Of a DNA stretch of 51,769 nt, positions 1 through 8,492 are shown piece after piece (the stretch's first letter is position 1; every line of letters begins with the position of its first letter). The position numbers were made by a program, and so were the translations under genes. The notes below the pieces were generated by a model. The model saw only the letters and a list, made by a program, of their open reading frames with translations, was not told where the DNA came from and ran no database searches. This DNA comes from JAMOAD01 sp023621955 (lineage in GTDB: Bacteria > Acidobacteriota > Aminicenantia > JAMOAD01): assembly GCA_035403085.1 (NCBI GenBank), contig DAONEM010000015.1, forward strand, positions 1 to 51,769, in the 5' to 3' direction.

Positions 1-141
1 GGACACTCCCTTTTTCATATCGGGCACGCCGTTGAATTTTCGGAAAAAAATGAGCGTTTCGACTCCCCGCCCTCCCTTGCCGAAGCTTTCACCTCCCCCC
101 CTCTTCGTGGTAGGATCATCTCTTAAAGGAGGTTTTCCTGA

Positions 142-1386
142 GTGATCGGCTTTCATTTGTTTCTCTCCTTCGTCTTTTTGATCTCCACATTCCTTCTCGT
201 TTTCTCTCTCCGTAAGAGGCTCTCCTCCCACAGGGAAAGTCTCAAGAAGATGGCTGACCGCTCCGGAGGCCGTCTCGTACCGTCTCGGTCCTGTGGGACG
301 GTGCCGGAGGGGACGGAAGAGGGGAGAACCTGTTCCAAGCCTCTCGCCTCACTTCTCTCAGCCATCTCAGACCTGCGGGGAGAGTTCAACGGCACCCCTT
401 ACCGTTTCCGCTTCACCCCCAAATCCAGGAACTCCCCCCCTCAGGGGACGGTCACCTTTCTGGTTCCCCAGGGGCTCGCCGGAAGCGTGCGCAGGGAGGG
501 GAAGTTCGACCGTTGGGGCAAGAGCATCGGCCTGAACAGAGAGATCCAAACCGGAGACTCCGCCTTCGACACCCCCTACTACCTCTCCGGAGAGCCTGAG
601 GGCCCCTTCTCCCTCCTCTTCTCCCAGAGCCAATGTCGGCAGGCCATCCAGAACCTCTTCTCCCTCCCCTTTCCCCTCAAGGAGGTAATCTTCTCCCCGG
701 AGGGTCTCACCCTCGCCTTTACCCCCTTCAGGGAAGAACACCTGGAGAGCTTCGACCCCCGGCTCTGCGCCCCCGACGCCCTCACACTCCTTCAAGAGGC
801 CTCGAAGCTTCCCCTGATCCCCTACGGGTTAGTGGTCCCCCCCAAGAGGAGCTCCCTACCCCTCTTCCTCCTCTCGGGTTTCCTGGCCTTGGGGGGAACC
901 GTCGCCCTGATCGTCGGCCTCACCCTCTACCCCCCCCTAGACAAAAGTTTCCTTCTCGGCTCACTGCGCTACGTTTTTCCCCTTCTCTTTCTCTACCTCT
1001 TCTTCGCCTTTCACTTCCTCAAAGGGCACCCCCAGAGCCATATCCGCTTTTTCCAGCTCTTCCTCCTCTCCCTCCCGGCCTTTTTCCTCTCCGGGACAGG
1101 CTTTTTCGCCTACGGGAACGGAGCCCTGGACAAGAGCAAGCCCGAGACCTGCCAGACCCTGATCGTGGACAAGACCATCACGAAGAACAAGAACTCCTAC
1201 ACCTACACCCTTCTTCTACTCTCCTGGCGACACCCCGGGGGAACCGAGAGAATCAACGTGGACCAGGAGATCTTCACGGCCTCCCGTCAGGGAGACGGAG
1301 TGGAGGTCACGACCCGTCAGGGGCACTTCAAGGCCCCCTGGGTGGAGAGGGTCAGCCTCCTCTCACCGAAGGGGCCTCTCTTTTGA
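142..1386 (+). CDS. Polytopic membrane protein of unknown function
   Basis: The GTG start at 142 follows a clear AAAGGAGG ribosome site at 125-132. The 414-aa product has one hydrophobic segment at residues 3-23. A soluble region follows to about residue 240, and then three more membrane segments (about 244-264, 275-292, 304-324). The C-terminal domain of about 90 residues is polar and beta-rich in appearance. The soluble region carries a GDSAFDTPY stretch followed by a leucine-rich segment, a pattern I have seen in uncharacterised bacterial membrane proteins. I do not recognise a named family, and no catalytic motif is visible. It stands alone, convergent with the small lipoprotein gene downstream. 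It is probably an envelope protein, but its function is unknown. Confidence 0.75.
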   Translation: MIGFHLFLSFVFLISTFLLVFSLRKRLSSHRESLKKMADRSGGRLVPSRSCGTVPEGTEEGRTCSKPLASLLSAISDLRGEFNGTPYRFRFTPKSRNSPPQGTVTFLVPQGLAGSVRREGKFDRWGKSIGLNREIQTGDSAFDTPYYLSGEPEGPFSLLFSQSQCRQAIQNLFSLPFPLKEVIFSPEGLTLAFTPFREEHLESFDPRLCAPDALTLLQEASKLPLIPYGLVVPPKRSSLPLFLLSGFLALGGTVALIVGLTLYPPLDKSFLLGSLRYVFPLLFLYLFFAFHFLKGHPQSHIRFFQLFLLSLPAFFLSGTGFFAYGNGALDKSKPETCQTLIVDKTITKNKNSYTYTLLLLSWRHPGGTERINVDQEIFTASRQGDGVEVTTRQGHFKAPWVERVSLLSPKGPLF

Positions 1387-1401
1387 GGAAGGCGGCATCA
1401 C

Positions 1402-1424
1402 GAAGGGAGCCGCCGGGACCCTTC
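1402..1424 (+). terminator. Weak terminator-like hairpin after the first gene
   Basis: GAAGGG (1402-1407) pairs with CCCTTC (1419-1424) and is followed by TCTTATTTGT. It lies 16 nt after the stop of the membrane-protein gene. A competing GGCGGC/GCCGCC stem overlaps it. The T-tract is poor, so this is only a candidate. Confidence 0.25.
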
Positions 1425-1426
1425 TC

Positions 1427-1750
1427 TTATTTGTAGCAGGTCAAACCCACGCTCTCGCACTTGTATATATAGACGGAGGCGGAGTAGCAGGCGGTCTCCT
1501 GGGTGTCCGTGAAGACGATGTTCACCACATGGGTCCCCATAGGAACAGTCCAGTCGACCTTCTCCCCGTAGGTGACGGTGCCGAGGGTCTTGCCGTCAAC
1601 CTTCACATCGTAGGATTTGGCGTCCTGGGAACTGTTGATCACGAAGAAGGTCCCCGTCTCGTCACGGGAGCACTTCTCTTGGAGAAAACAGCTCGGAAAA
1701 AGCGCGCAAACTGTCAAGAGGAAAAGGAAAAACCCGATCGTTCTCTTCAT
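1427..1750 (-). CDS. Small predicted lipoprotein, unknown function
   Basis: The 107-aa product starts at the ATG at 1750, because GGAGG (1756-1760) sits 5 nt upstream. A TTG one codon earlier lies too close to the ribosome site. The N-terminus is a signal peptide (KR, then a hydrophobic run, then LFPSC). Cys21 would be the lipidated residue, although Phe-Pro at -3/-2 make it a loose lipobox. The mature part is short, polar and beta-rich, with several further cysteines (for example ACYS, YKCES, LTCYK) that could form disulfides outside the cytoplasm. No family was recognised. It is convergent with the preceding gene and divergent from metF. Confidence 0.65.
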   Translation of the reverse strand: MKRTIGFFLFLLTVCALFPSCFLQEKCSRDETGTFFVINSSQDAKSYDVKVDGKTLGTVTYGEKVDWTVPMGTHVVNIVFTDTQETACYSASVYIYKCESVGLTCYK

Positions 1751-1811
1751 CAATACCTCCGAAGGAGAGAGGATACCACATTTTCCCTAGGAAGAGGGAA
1801 GGCGGCCTTCG

Positions 1812-1840
1812 TTGACATTTCCCCCCGCATAAGTTACACT
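1812..1840 (+). promoter_or_regulatory. Sigma-70-like promoter of the metF operon
   Basis: A perfect TTGACA (1812-1817) is followed by a 17-nt spacer and TACACT (1835-1840). Transcription would start about 20 nt before the metF ATG at 1869. The position, directly upstream of a three-gene coupled operon, supports the call. No riboswitch-sized leader fits between this promoter and metF, so a SAM or cobalamin riboswitch is not expected here. Confidence 0.65.
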
Positions 1841-1868
1841 CCTTCAACCAACCACGGGAGATGAGGAG

Positions 1869-2834
1869 ATGCACGTCACTGAGATCATAGAAAGACGCCG
1901 GAAGCCTCTGGTGTCTCTGGAGATCACCCCCCCTGAGAAGGGGACAAGCATAGTTCACATTTTTGACACTATGGAGACCCTTCTCCCCTACAGTCCCTCC
2001 TTCGTCAACGTCACCTACCATCAGGAGAGAATCGTCTACGAAGAGCACGAAGGGGTCATCAAGAAGATTCCCAGGAGGAAGAAGCCGGGAACCGTGGGAA
2101 TCTGTTCGGCCCTGGCCCACCGCTTCCGGATCGAAACGGTTCCCCACCTGATCTGCAGTGGGTTTAACCGTTATGAGACCGAGAACGCCCTCATCGACCT
2201 CCACTACCTGGGGTTTGACAACATCTTCGTGATCCGGGGCGACCCCCCTCCGGGGTTCAAGGAGATTCCCTCCGAGCCTGAGGGACACGTCTACGCCTCG
2301 GAGCTGGTGGCTCAGGTGGCCTCCCTCAACAGGGGGGAGTACATCGAACAGATCGAGAAGGGGGATGCGACGAACTTCTGTGTCGGCGTCGCCGGATACC
2401 CGGAGAAGCACTACGAGGCTCCGAACCTGGCGGAGGATATCCTCCACCTCAAGCACAAGGTCGACTGCGGGGCCGCCTACATCATCACCCAGATGTTCTT
2501 CTCTGCGAAGGTCTTCGAAGAGTTCCGCCAACGCCTCATCGACGCGGGCGTCACGGTCCCCATCGTTCCGGGGATGAAGGTCCTCACCCAGCCCAAGCAA
2601 CTCCTGACCCTCCCCAGGGACTTTCACATCTCCCTCCCCGAGGAGCTCGTCGAAAGCCTCCGGGCGGCCAAGGACCCCGCGGATTTCCGTCGCCGGGGAA
2701 TCCAATGGGCCGAGAAGCTCTGCCTCGACCTGGTCGACCTGAACGTCCCCTGCCTCCACTTCTACACCATGGGAAAGGCCGGGGCCCTCTCGGAGGTCTT
2801 GGCGAAACTCCAGAAGAAGGGGGTCATCCCATGA
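1869..2834 (+). CDS. metF: Methylenetetrahydrofolate reductase (MetF family)
   Basis: The 321-aa product fits the family's usual length of about 290-320. It should reduce 5,10-methylene-THF to 5-methyl-THF with FAD, making the methyl donor for MetH. Family signatures are visible: LEITPPEKG near residue 17 (the catalytic Glu of the FE-F-PP motif), IRGDPP, VGVAGYPEKHYEAPN and AYIITQMFF. The start is the ATG at 1869 with GAGGAG just upstream. Its stop overlaps the metH start (ATGA at 2831-2834), so the two are translationally coupled and the product is made beside its user. Cytoplasmic. Confidence 0.92.
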   Translation: MHVTEIIERRRKPLVSLEITPPEKGTSIVHIFDTMETLLPYSPSFVNVTYHQERIVYEEHEGVIKKIPRRKKPGTVGICSALAHRFRIETVPHLICSGFNRYETENALIDLHYLGFDNIFVIRGDPPPGFKEIPSEPEGHVYASELVAQVASLNRGEYIEQIEKGDATNFCVGVAGYPEKHYEAPNLAEDILHLKHKVDCGAAYIITQMFFSAKVFEEFRQRLIDAGVTVPIVPGMKVLTQPKQLLTLPRDFHISLPEELVESLRAAKDPADFRRRGIQWAEKLCLDLVDLNVPCLHFYTMGKAGALSEVLAKLQKKGVIP

Positions 2835-5800
2835 TCCCCCTCTTTCCTCTCCCCCCCGACAGAATCCTCCTCCTCGACGGCGCCATGGGCACCTCCCTGA
2901 AGAGGATGAACCTTCCCCCGGAGGCCTGGGCCGGCTACCCCTCCTGTTCGGAGATTCTCAATCTCAGCCGACCGGATGCGGTGTTTCGGGTCCACCAGGA
3001 GTATATCGAAGCCGGCTCCCGGCTGATCGAGACAAACTCCTTCGGCGGAGCGGCCCACATCCTGGCCGAGCACGGCCTGGAAGAACGGACCGAAGAGATC
3101 AACCAAGAGGCGGCCCTCATCGCCAGACGCGCCGTCCGGGACTCTTCCCGGGAGTGTTGGGTCGTCGGGTCCATGGGACCGGGCTCCCTTCTCCCCTCGC
3201 TGGGGCAGGTCGCCCCCTCCCTCCTGGAGGAGAGCTACCGGCGCCAGGCCTTGGGACTCCTGCGGGGTGAGGTGGACGCCCTTCTGATCGAGACCTGCCA
3301 AGACCTTCTTCAGGCCAAGACGGCCTTGAGGGGGGCCCTCAAGGCCATGGACGAACTCGGGCTCACCCGCCCCCTCCTGGTCTCCTTCACCCTTGACCTG
3401 ACCGGCCGAACCCTCACAGGGAGCGACCCCTCCTCCATAGCCGCCGCCCTGGAGCCTCTCCCCGTGCAAGCCCTGGGGTTCAACTGCGGCTTCGGGCCGG
3501 ACCGCCTCCTCTCCCCTCTGGCCCAACTGGCGGAACTCTGGCCCAGGGCCCTCTTCTTGATGCCCAACGCCGGCCTCCCGGAGGTTCGAGAGGGGAAGAC
3601 CGTCTATTCGCTCACCCCTGAGCAGTTCGGCGCTCAGATGAGACAGGCCGCTCTCTCCTCGGGCCTCTCCTTTGCCGGCGGCTGTTGCGGAACCACTCCC
3701 GACCACATCCGCGCCCTCGCCCAAGCCCTCGAGGGGGTTCCCCCCCGGAAGGCCTCCTCCGTTCCGGCCTCTCTGGGCTCCCTCTTCACCTCCCAGGGGA
3801 TCGACACCCACCCCAAGCCTCTCCTGATCGGAGAACGGACCAACGCCTCGGGAAGCAAGGCCTTTCGGGAGGCCCTCCTCAAGAATGATTTCGAGGGGAT
3901 GCTCTCCCTCGCTAAGGAGCAAGAGAGGGACAAGCCCCACCTCATGGACCTCTCCCTCGCCTCGGCCGGAGAGGACGAGACCCTCCTCATGGAGAGCTTC
4001 ACCCCCCTCCTGAACGGTAACATCTCCCTTCCGGTCATGGTTGACAGCACCCGTCCCGAAGCGGTGGAGAGGGCTCTGGAGAACCTGGCCGGCCGTTGCG
4101 TCGTCAACTCCATCAACCTGGAAGACGGCGGCGCCAAGGCCCTCAGGGTTTTTAAGCTCTGCCGCCTCTACGGAGCCGCCCTGGTCTGCCTCACCATCGA
4201 CCGTCAGGGAATGGCCATGACCAAGGAGAGGAAGGTCGAGGTGGCCAGGGAGATCTACCGGATGGCCCTGAACCAAGGCCTTCGTCCCCAAGACCTCTTC
4301 TTCGACCCCCTCACCTTCAGCCTCTGTTCCGGGGACGCCTCCCTGGAGAAGGCCGGCTGGGAGACACTTCAGGCTCTCTCCATGATCAAAGAGGCCTGCC
4401 CAGGCTCCTGGACGATTCTCGGGGTCAGCAACGTCTCCTACGGCCTTCCTCCCGCCCTCCGTAGAGTCCTCAACTCCCTCTTCCTCCATGTGGCTGTGGA
4501 GAAGGGACTGGACGCCGCCATCGTCCACGCCGGACAGCTCCTCCCCCTCCACAGAATCCCCGACTCTCTGAGGGATGTGTGCGACGATCTCATCCACGGA
4601 CGCCGCAGGGAGGGTGTGAGGGCCCTGGACAGACTCCTGGAAAAGACCGCCCCGACCCTCTCCAACGAACCCGAGGGCCCCGAGGAGAACGACAACGAAA
4701 AGCTGACCCGCCGGATCATCGACGGCGACAAGGCGGGAATGGAGCCGATCCTGGAGAAACTCCTGGAGAGCGCTCTCCCTTGGGATATCCTCCAGAACAC
4801 CCTTCTCCCCGCCATGGACAGAGTCGGAAAGCTCTTCGGAGAGGGAAAGATGCTCCTCCCCTTCGTTCTCCGTTCCGCGGAGACCCTGGCCAGAGCCTCG
4901 GAGATCCTCAAGCCGAAGCTGGGAGCCGGAGAGGGGGAAGCCCGGGGAAGGCTGATCCTGGCCACGGTCAGGGGGGACATCCACGATATCGGCAAGAATC
5001 TCGTGGATTCCATCTTCTCCGCCAACGGGTACAAGGTCTTCAACCTGGGGGTGAAGCAGAGCCCCGAGGAGATTCTGGCCTCTTTCAAAAAGAACGGCGG
5101 AGAGGCCATCGGCCTCTCGGGACTCCTGGTCGAGTCGGCCCGCTCCATGGCCGAATATGTCTCCCTCTTCCACAAGGAGGGCCTGGAGATCCCCATCCTC
5201 TGCGGCGGCGCCGCCCTCTCGCCCCGGTTTGTGGAGAGAGAGCTCTCCCCCTTCTACAGGGGCCGGGTGGTCTACTGCTGTGACGCCATGGACGGGCTTG
5301 ATTCCATGAAGGGCCTCTCGAAGGGGGAGGTCCGGGTCTCCCTGGCGGGAACCCCCGAAAGGCCCCCCCAAGTGAGAGAGACCAAGAGGGAGAGGCTCCC
5401 CGAACCGGTCCGAACCCTCCACGTGGCCCCAGCCCCGGAGCTTCTGGCCACCGGGATCAACAAGGAGCGCCTCTTCAAACAGAGGTGGCTCAGGAACCCG
5501 GAAGATCCTGAACTGCCGCTTCTTCTCGACGACTTGGTCCAGAAGGAAGGGGTTCTCTGGAAACCGAGGATCCTTCAGGCCCGCTTCAGCGCCATGCTGA
5601 AAGGAGAGACTCTCGCCCTCACGGCCCTGAACGGGTGCAACGTCGATCTCCGCCTCTCGACCAGGGGCGGTGAGGCCTTGAGACGCCGCCACGGAGGCAG
5701 AACCTTCCCCCTGGTTCTGCAGGTGGTCTCCCTGGGATGGGCTCCGACCAAGGCCCTGGGTAGACTCCACAGGGAGAAGCGTTGGGAACGGGAGTTCTTC

Positions 5801-6055
5801 CTCCACGGTTTGGCGGCGGAGCTCACGGAGCTTTTGGCCCTACACGGGCAGAGAAGCGCCGCGTCCTACCTGGGACCGGGGACTCTCCACCGGTGGAGCC
5901 CGGGTTACCCCCTTTGGCCAGATCTCTCCCAGCAGAGGATCCTCTTCGCCCTGCTTCGGCCCGAGAGGGAGGGAATCCGCCTCACCGAGGGGAACCAGAT
6001 CGAGCCGGAGTTCTCTACCTCCGCCCTGATCTTCCCGGAACCACACCCTCTATGA
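2831..6055 (+). CDS. metH: Cobalamin-dependent methionine synthase MetH
   Basis: The 1074-aa enzyme transfers the methyl group of methyl-THF to homocysteine through cobalamin. Domains in order: homocysteine methyltransferase (about 1-300), with the zinc-binding Cys in GFNCGFGPD and in GGCCGTTP near residue 283; a pterin-binding domain (about 325-590); a cobalamin cap and Rossmann domain (about 600-830), with the lower-ligand motif DIHDIGK near 715; and a C-terminal reactivation domain with HGLAAEL, RWSPGYPLWPD (about 1020) and STSALIF. The reactivation domain spans only about 200 residues, against about 330 in E. coli. The start is the ATG in the 4-nt overlap with metF, and the stop overlaps the DUF89 gene in the same way (ATGA at 6052-6055). 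Confidence 0.95.
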   Translation: MIPLFPLPPDRILLLDGAMGTSLKRMNLPPEAWAGYPSCSEILNLSRPDAVFRVHQEYIEAGSRLIETNSFGGAAHILAEHGLEERTEEINQEAALIARRAVRDSSRECWVVGSMGPGSLLPSLGQVAPSLLEESYRRQALGLLRGEVDALLIETCQDLLQAKTALRGALKAMDELGLTRPLLVSFTLDLTGRTLTGSDPSSIAAALEPLPVQALGFNCGFGPDRLLSPLAQLAELWPRALFLMPNAGLPEVREGKTVYSLTPEQFGAQMRQAALSSGLSFAGGCCGTTPDHIRALAQALEGVPPRKASSVPASLGSLFTSQGIDTHPKPLLIGERTNASGSKAFREALLKNDFEGMLSLAKEQERDKPHLMDLSLASAGEDETLLMESFTPLLNGNISLPVMVDSTRPEAVERALENLAGRCVVNSINLEDGGAKALRVFKLCRLYGAALVCLTIDRQGMAMTKERKVEVAREIYRMALNQGLRPQDLFFDPLTFSLCSGDASLEKAGWETLQALSMIKEACPGSWTILGVSNVSYGLPPALRRVLNSLFLHVAVEKGLDAAIVHAGQLLPLHRIPDSLRDVCDDLIHGRRREGVRALDRLLEKTAPTLSNEPEGPEENDNEKLTRRIIDGDKAGMEPILEKLLESALPWDILQNTLLPAMDRVGKLFGEGKMLLPFVLRSAETLARASEILKPKLGAGEGEARGRLILATVRGDIHDIGKNLVDSIFSANGYKVFNLGVKQSPEEILASFKKNGGEAIGLSGLLVESARSMAEYVSLFHKEGLEIPILCGGAALSPRFVERELSPFYRGRVVYCCDAMDGLDSMKGLSKGEVRVSLAGTPERPPQVRETKRERLPEPVRTLHVAPAPELLATGINKERLFKQRWLRNPEDPELPLLLDDLVQKEGVLWKPRILQARFSAMLKGETLALTALNGCNVDLRLSTRGGEALRRRHGGRTFPLVLQVVSLGWAPTKALGRLHREKRWEREFFLHGLAAELTELLALHGQRSAASYLGPGTLHRWSPGYPLWPDLSQQRILFALLRPEREGIRLTEGNQIEPEFSTSALIFPEPHPL

Positions 6056-6897
6056 GAATCGCTCCTCCCTGTTTCCCTTGCCTCTTCCGACAGCTCCTGC
6101 GCACCTCCGAGAGGGTCCATAGGGATAAAGCCTTTCTGATGAGCCTTTTCGAGGCCTTCGCCCGGGAGGTTCCAAGGATCGACCTTTCCAAGAGCCCCTC
6201 CCACGCCGGAGCCATCCTCTACAGGACCATCCGAAAGGCCTCCGGAGTGGAGGACCCCTACAAGGAGGCCAAAGAGGAGGGAACCCGATGGGCCCTCTCC
6301 CAACTGCCCCGGTTGAGGTCCAGGGTGCTCTCCGCCTCCGACCCCCTTCTGGCGGGGGTCCAGGCCGCGGCCGCCGGAAACGTCATCGATTTCGGGGCCC
6401 AGGAGAGCTTCGACGCCGAAAAGGAAGTCGACTCTTTCCTGATCCAACCTGTCCCGGAGGAGGGTTACTCCCTCTTTCGTCGGCGTCTGGAGGAAGCCGC
6501 CTGGGTTCTCTACATTGGAGACAACTGCGGGGAGGCCGTTTTCGATCGACTTCTCCTGGAGGCCATGGGAAAACCGGCGATCTTCCTCACCCGTGCCAGG
6601 CCCATCATCAACGATGTCACAGAAGAGGACGCCCAGAGGAGCGGCCTGCAAGAGAGCGCCCGAATCCTCTCCTCCGGTTGCGATGCCCCGGGGTTGATCT
6701 TTGAGGAGGCCGATGAAAAGGTTCGGCGTCTCTTCCGGGAGGCCCCCCTGGTCATCTCCAAGGGACAAGGGAATTTCGAGACCCTTGGGGAGGAGAAGAG
6801 GGAGATCTTCTTCCTCTTCAAGGTCAAATGCTCCGTCGCCTCCAACCTCTTAGGAGTTCCCGTCGGATCCCTCGTCTTCGGTCCAAGCCCGGGTTGA
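6052..6897 (+). CDS. DUF89 / ARMT1-like damage-control phosphatase family protein
   Basis: The 281-aa product begins at the ATG overlapping the metH stop. Family landmarks are the N-terminal CFPC cysteine pair (residues 7-10), YIGDNCGEAVFD (the metal and phosphate site with GDNxGE) and a C-terminal SKGQGNFE (KGQxN). This matches the shorter prokaryotic DUF89 subfamily. The family contains metal-dependent phosphatases thought to clear damaged or overflow phosphometabolites. The substrate here is unknown. Overlap with metH suggests a role in one-carbon or cobalamin metabolism, but that is inference from context only. Cytoplasmic; no signal peptide. Confidence 0.85.
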   Translation: MRIAPPCFPCLFRQLLRTSERVHRDKAFLMSLFEAFAREVPRIDLSKSPSHAGAILYRTIRKASGVEDPYKEAKEEGTRWALSQLPRLRSRVLSASDPLLAGVQAAAAGNVIDFGAQESFDAEKEVDSFLIQPVPEEGYSLFRRRLEEAAWVLYIGDNCGEAVFDRLLLEAMGKPAIFLTRARPIINDVTEEDAQRSGLQESARILSSGCDAPGLIFEEADEKVRRLFREAPLVISKGQGNFETLGEEKREIFFLFKVKCSVASNLLGVPVGSLVFGPSPG

Positions 6898-6905
6898 GGC
6901 CCTCC

Positions 6906-6935
6906 TGGACCTACCCTCTCTCCCTATGGTATAAT
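6906..6935 (+). promoter_or_regulatory. Promoter of uppS, probably giving a leaderless mRNA
   Basis: A perfect TATAAT (6930-6935), with an extended TGG just before it, lies 18 nt after TGGACC (6906-6911, 4 of 6 matches to TTGACA). The ATG of uppS is at 6943, only 7 nt after the -10 box, which is where transcription normally begins. No Shine-Dalgarno is present between them. Confidence 0.65.
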
Positions 6936-6942
6936 CGACACC

Positions 6943-7689
6943 ATGAGCGCCTATACCCTGAAGATGACACCCGAGGAAGAGAAGTTAGCCCAAGGGCTTC
7001 TTCCCGAGCGTCTTCCCCGCCACGTCGCCATGATCATGGACGGCAACGGTAGGTGGGCCGAAGGAAAGGGTTGGCCCCGGACCAAGGGGCATGAACAGGG
7101 GATCAAGCGGGTCGAAGATATCCTCAAGGTGGTCAACCACTTCAAGATCCCCTACGTGACTCTCTACACCTTTTCGAAGGAGAACTGGAAGCGGCCTGCC
7201 GATGAAGTCTCTTTTCTGATGAGGCTCTTCAAGGTCTACCTACGAAAGAACCTGAAGAAGTTCGAGGAAGACGACGTTGTCTTCAAGGCCATCGGTGACC
7301 TGAACGATTTCGATCCGGAACTCCGCTCCCTCATCCTGCGGGGGATTGAGGAGACCAAGGATCACAAAGGGATCACCCTCACCCTCGCCCTCAGCTACGG
7401 GGGCAGGCAGGAGCTGATCGAAGGGGTCCGCTCGCTCCTCAGGGAGGGTTTCCCTCCGGACCGGTTGACCGAAGAGGTCTTGGCGTCAAGGCTTTCGCCT
7501 CTACCGGATGTGGATTTTCTGATCCGCACCTCCGGGGAGACGAGAATCTCCAACTTCCTTCCCTGGCACCTCTCCTACGCGGAACTCTACTTCACTCCGG
7601 TCCTCTGGCCGGACTTCGGCACGAAAGCATTTCTGGAAGCCCTCAGGGCCTTCCAAAATCGGGACAGGAGGTTTGGAAACATCCGATGA
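6943..7689 (+). CDS. uppS: Isoprenyl (undecaprenyl) diphosphate synthase
   Basis: The 248-aa cis-prenyltransferase condenses isopentenyl diphosphate onto farnesyl diphosphate to make the C55 lipid carrier for peptidoglycan and O-antigen. The signature HVAMIMDGNGRWA holds the catalytic Asp (about residue 33). TFSKENWKRP, SYGGRQEL, FLIRTSGETRISNFLPW and ELYFTPVLWPDF follow in the family order. It has no ribosome site and its start codon nearly coincides with the predicted transcription start. An internal ATG at 6964 also lacks one. The stop overlaps cdsA (ATGA at 7686-7689). It heads the uppS-cdsA-dxr-rseP cluster common in bacteria. Confidence 0.95.
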   Translation: MSAYTLKMTPEEEKLAQGLLPERLPRHVAMIMDGNGRWAEGKGWPRTKGHEQGIKRVEDILKVVNHFKIPYVTLYTFSKENWKRPADEVSFLMRLFKVYLRKNLKKFEEDDVVFKAIGDLNDFDPELRSLILRGIEETKDHKGITLTLALSYGGRQELIEGVRSLLREGFPPDRLTEEVLASRLSPLPDVDFLIRTSGETRISNFLPWHLSYAELYFTPVLWPDFGTKAFLEALRAFQNRDRRFGNIR

Positions 7690-8489
7690 AGGAACTCATC
7701 ACACGAACCATCACAGCCGTCGTTCTCCTCTCTCTTCTTCTCCTGCTCACGCTGAAAGCCCCCCCTCCGGTTTTCTTCGGAGTCCTTCAGGTGGCGATCG
7801 CCCTGGCCCTCTGGGAACTCCTCCGCATGGTGAACCTCCCGTTGGGTGACAAGGTCTTGATCTTCCTCTTCGGCGCCCTCATCTCGCTTCACTTCTACAT
7901 GCCGACCCTCTCCCTGGACATCCTAACCTACCTTTTCCTAATGACCACGGGCCTCTTTCTCCTGAGGACGACGGACAAGGAGGGCCTCTCCCAATTCCCC
8001 TTCCGGTTCTCCATGGTCTTCTTCGCACCCTTCTACATCGTCTTCACACTGAACTTTCTCTTCTACGTCTGGCGTGCCGGCGCCCTCCACCTTCTCTTCC
8101 TGGTCGCCCTGATCTCCATCGGTGACACCGCCGCCTACTTCGTCGGCTCCCTCATCGGCAAGCACAAGATCTACCCCGTCGCCAGCCCCAAGAAGAGTCT
8201 GGAAGGGTTTCTGGCCGCTGTGGCGGCCTCCCTCGTCTTCGCCTTGATCGCCCAGAAGACCTTCTATGCCTCCTGCCCCCCCCTCTTCGTCTACCTCTCG
8301 GCCCTTCTCCTCTCCCTGGTCACCCAGGTCAGCGACCCCGTGGAGTCTCTCTTCAAGAGGGCCAAAGGGGTGAAGGACTCCTCGGCCCTCCTCCCCGGCC
8401 AGGGAGGGATCTTCGACAGGTTGGACAGCTATATCTTCGGCGCCCCCCTCTTCTACCTCTTGATCCGGTACTTCCTGCTCCCAGTCTGA
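7686..8489 (+). CDS. cdsA: Phosphatidate cytidylyltransferase (CDP-diglyceride synthase)
   Basis: The 267-aa integral membrane enzyme makes CDP-diacylglycerol from phosphatidic acid and CTP, the branch point to all phospholipids. About seven or eight hydrophobic segments are visible. The C-terminal CDP-alcohol signature is present from SDPVESLFKRAKGVKDSS through LLPGQGGIFDRLDS, with its paired aspartates. A glutamine replaces the usual histidine in the PGHGG motif (PGQGG here). It is coupled to uppS by a 4-nt overlap, and dxr follows after 3 nt. Confidence 0.92.
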   Translation: MKELITRTITAVVLLSLLLLLTLKAPPPVFFGVLQVAIALALWELLRMVNLPLGDKVLIFLFGALISLHFYMPTLSLDILTYLFLMTTGLFLLRTTDKEGLSQFPFRFSMVFFAPFYIVFTLNFLFYVWRAGALHLLFLVALISIGDTAAYFVGSLIGKHKIYPVASPKKSLEGFLAAVAASLVFALIAQKTFYASCPPLFVYLSALLLSLVTQVSDPVESLFKRAKGVKDSSALLPGQGGIFDRLDSYIFGAPLFYLLIRYFLLPV

Positions 8490-8492
8490 TTC

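Noticed and set aside
1..18. Possible start of a minus-strand gene (ATG AAA AAG GGA ... at position 18)
   Set aside because: Only six codons are in the window and no ribosome site or promoter supports it.
1843..1868. Riboswitch (SAM or cobalamin) upstream of metF-metH
   Set aside because: The predicted promoter leaves a leader of only about 20 nt, too short for any known riboswitch.
2762..5806. A 1014-codon open frame antisense to metH
   Set aside because: It mirrors the codon bias of metH, has no ribosome site and no recognisable domain. Similar long antisense frames lie opposite dxr/cdsA, the DUF5916 gene, the membrane glycosyltransferase gene and the acyl-CoA synthetase, and are explained the same way.
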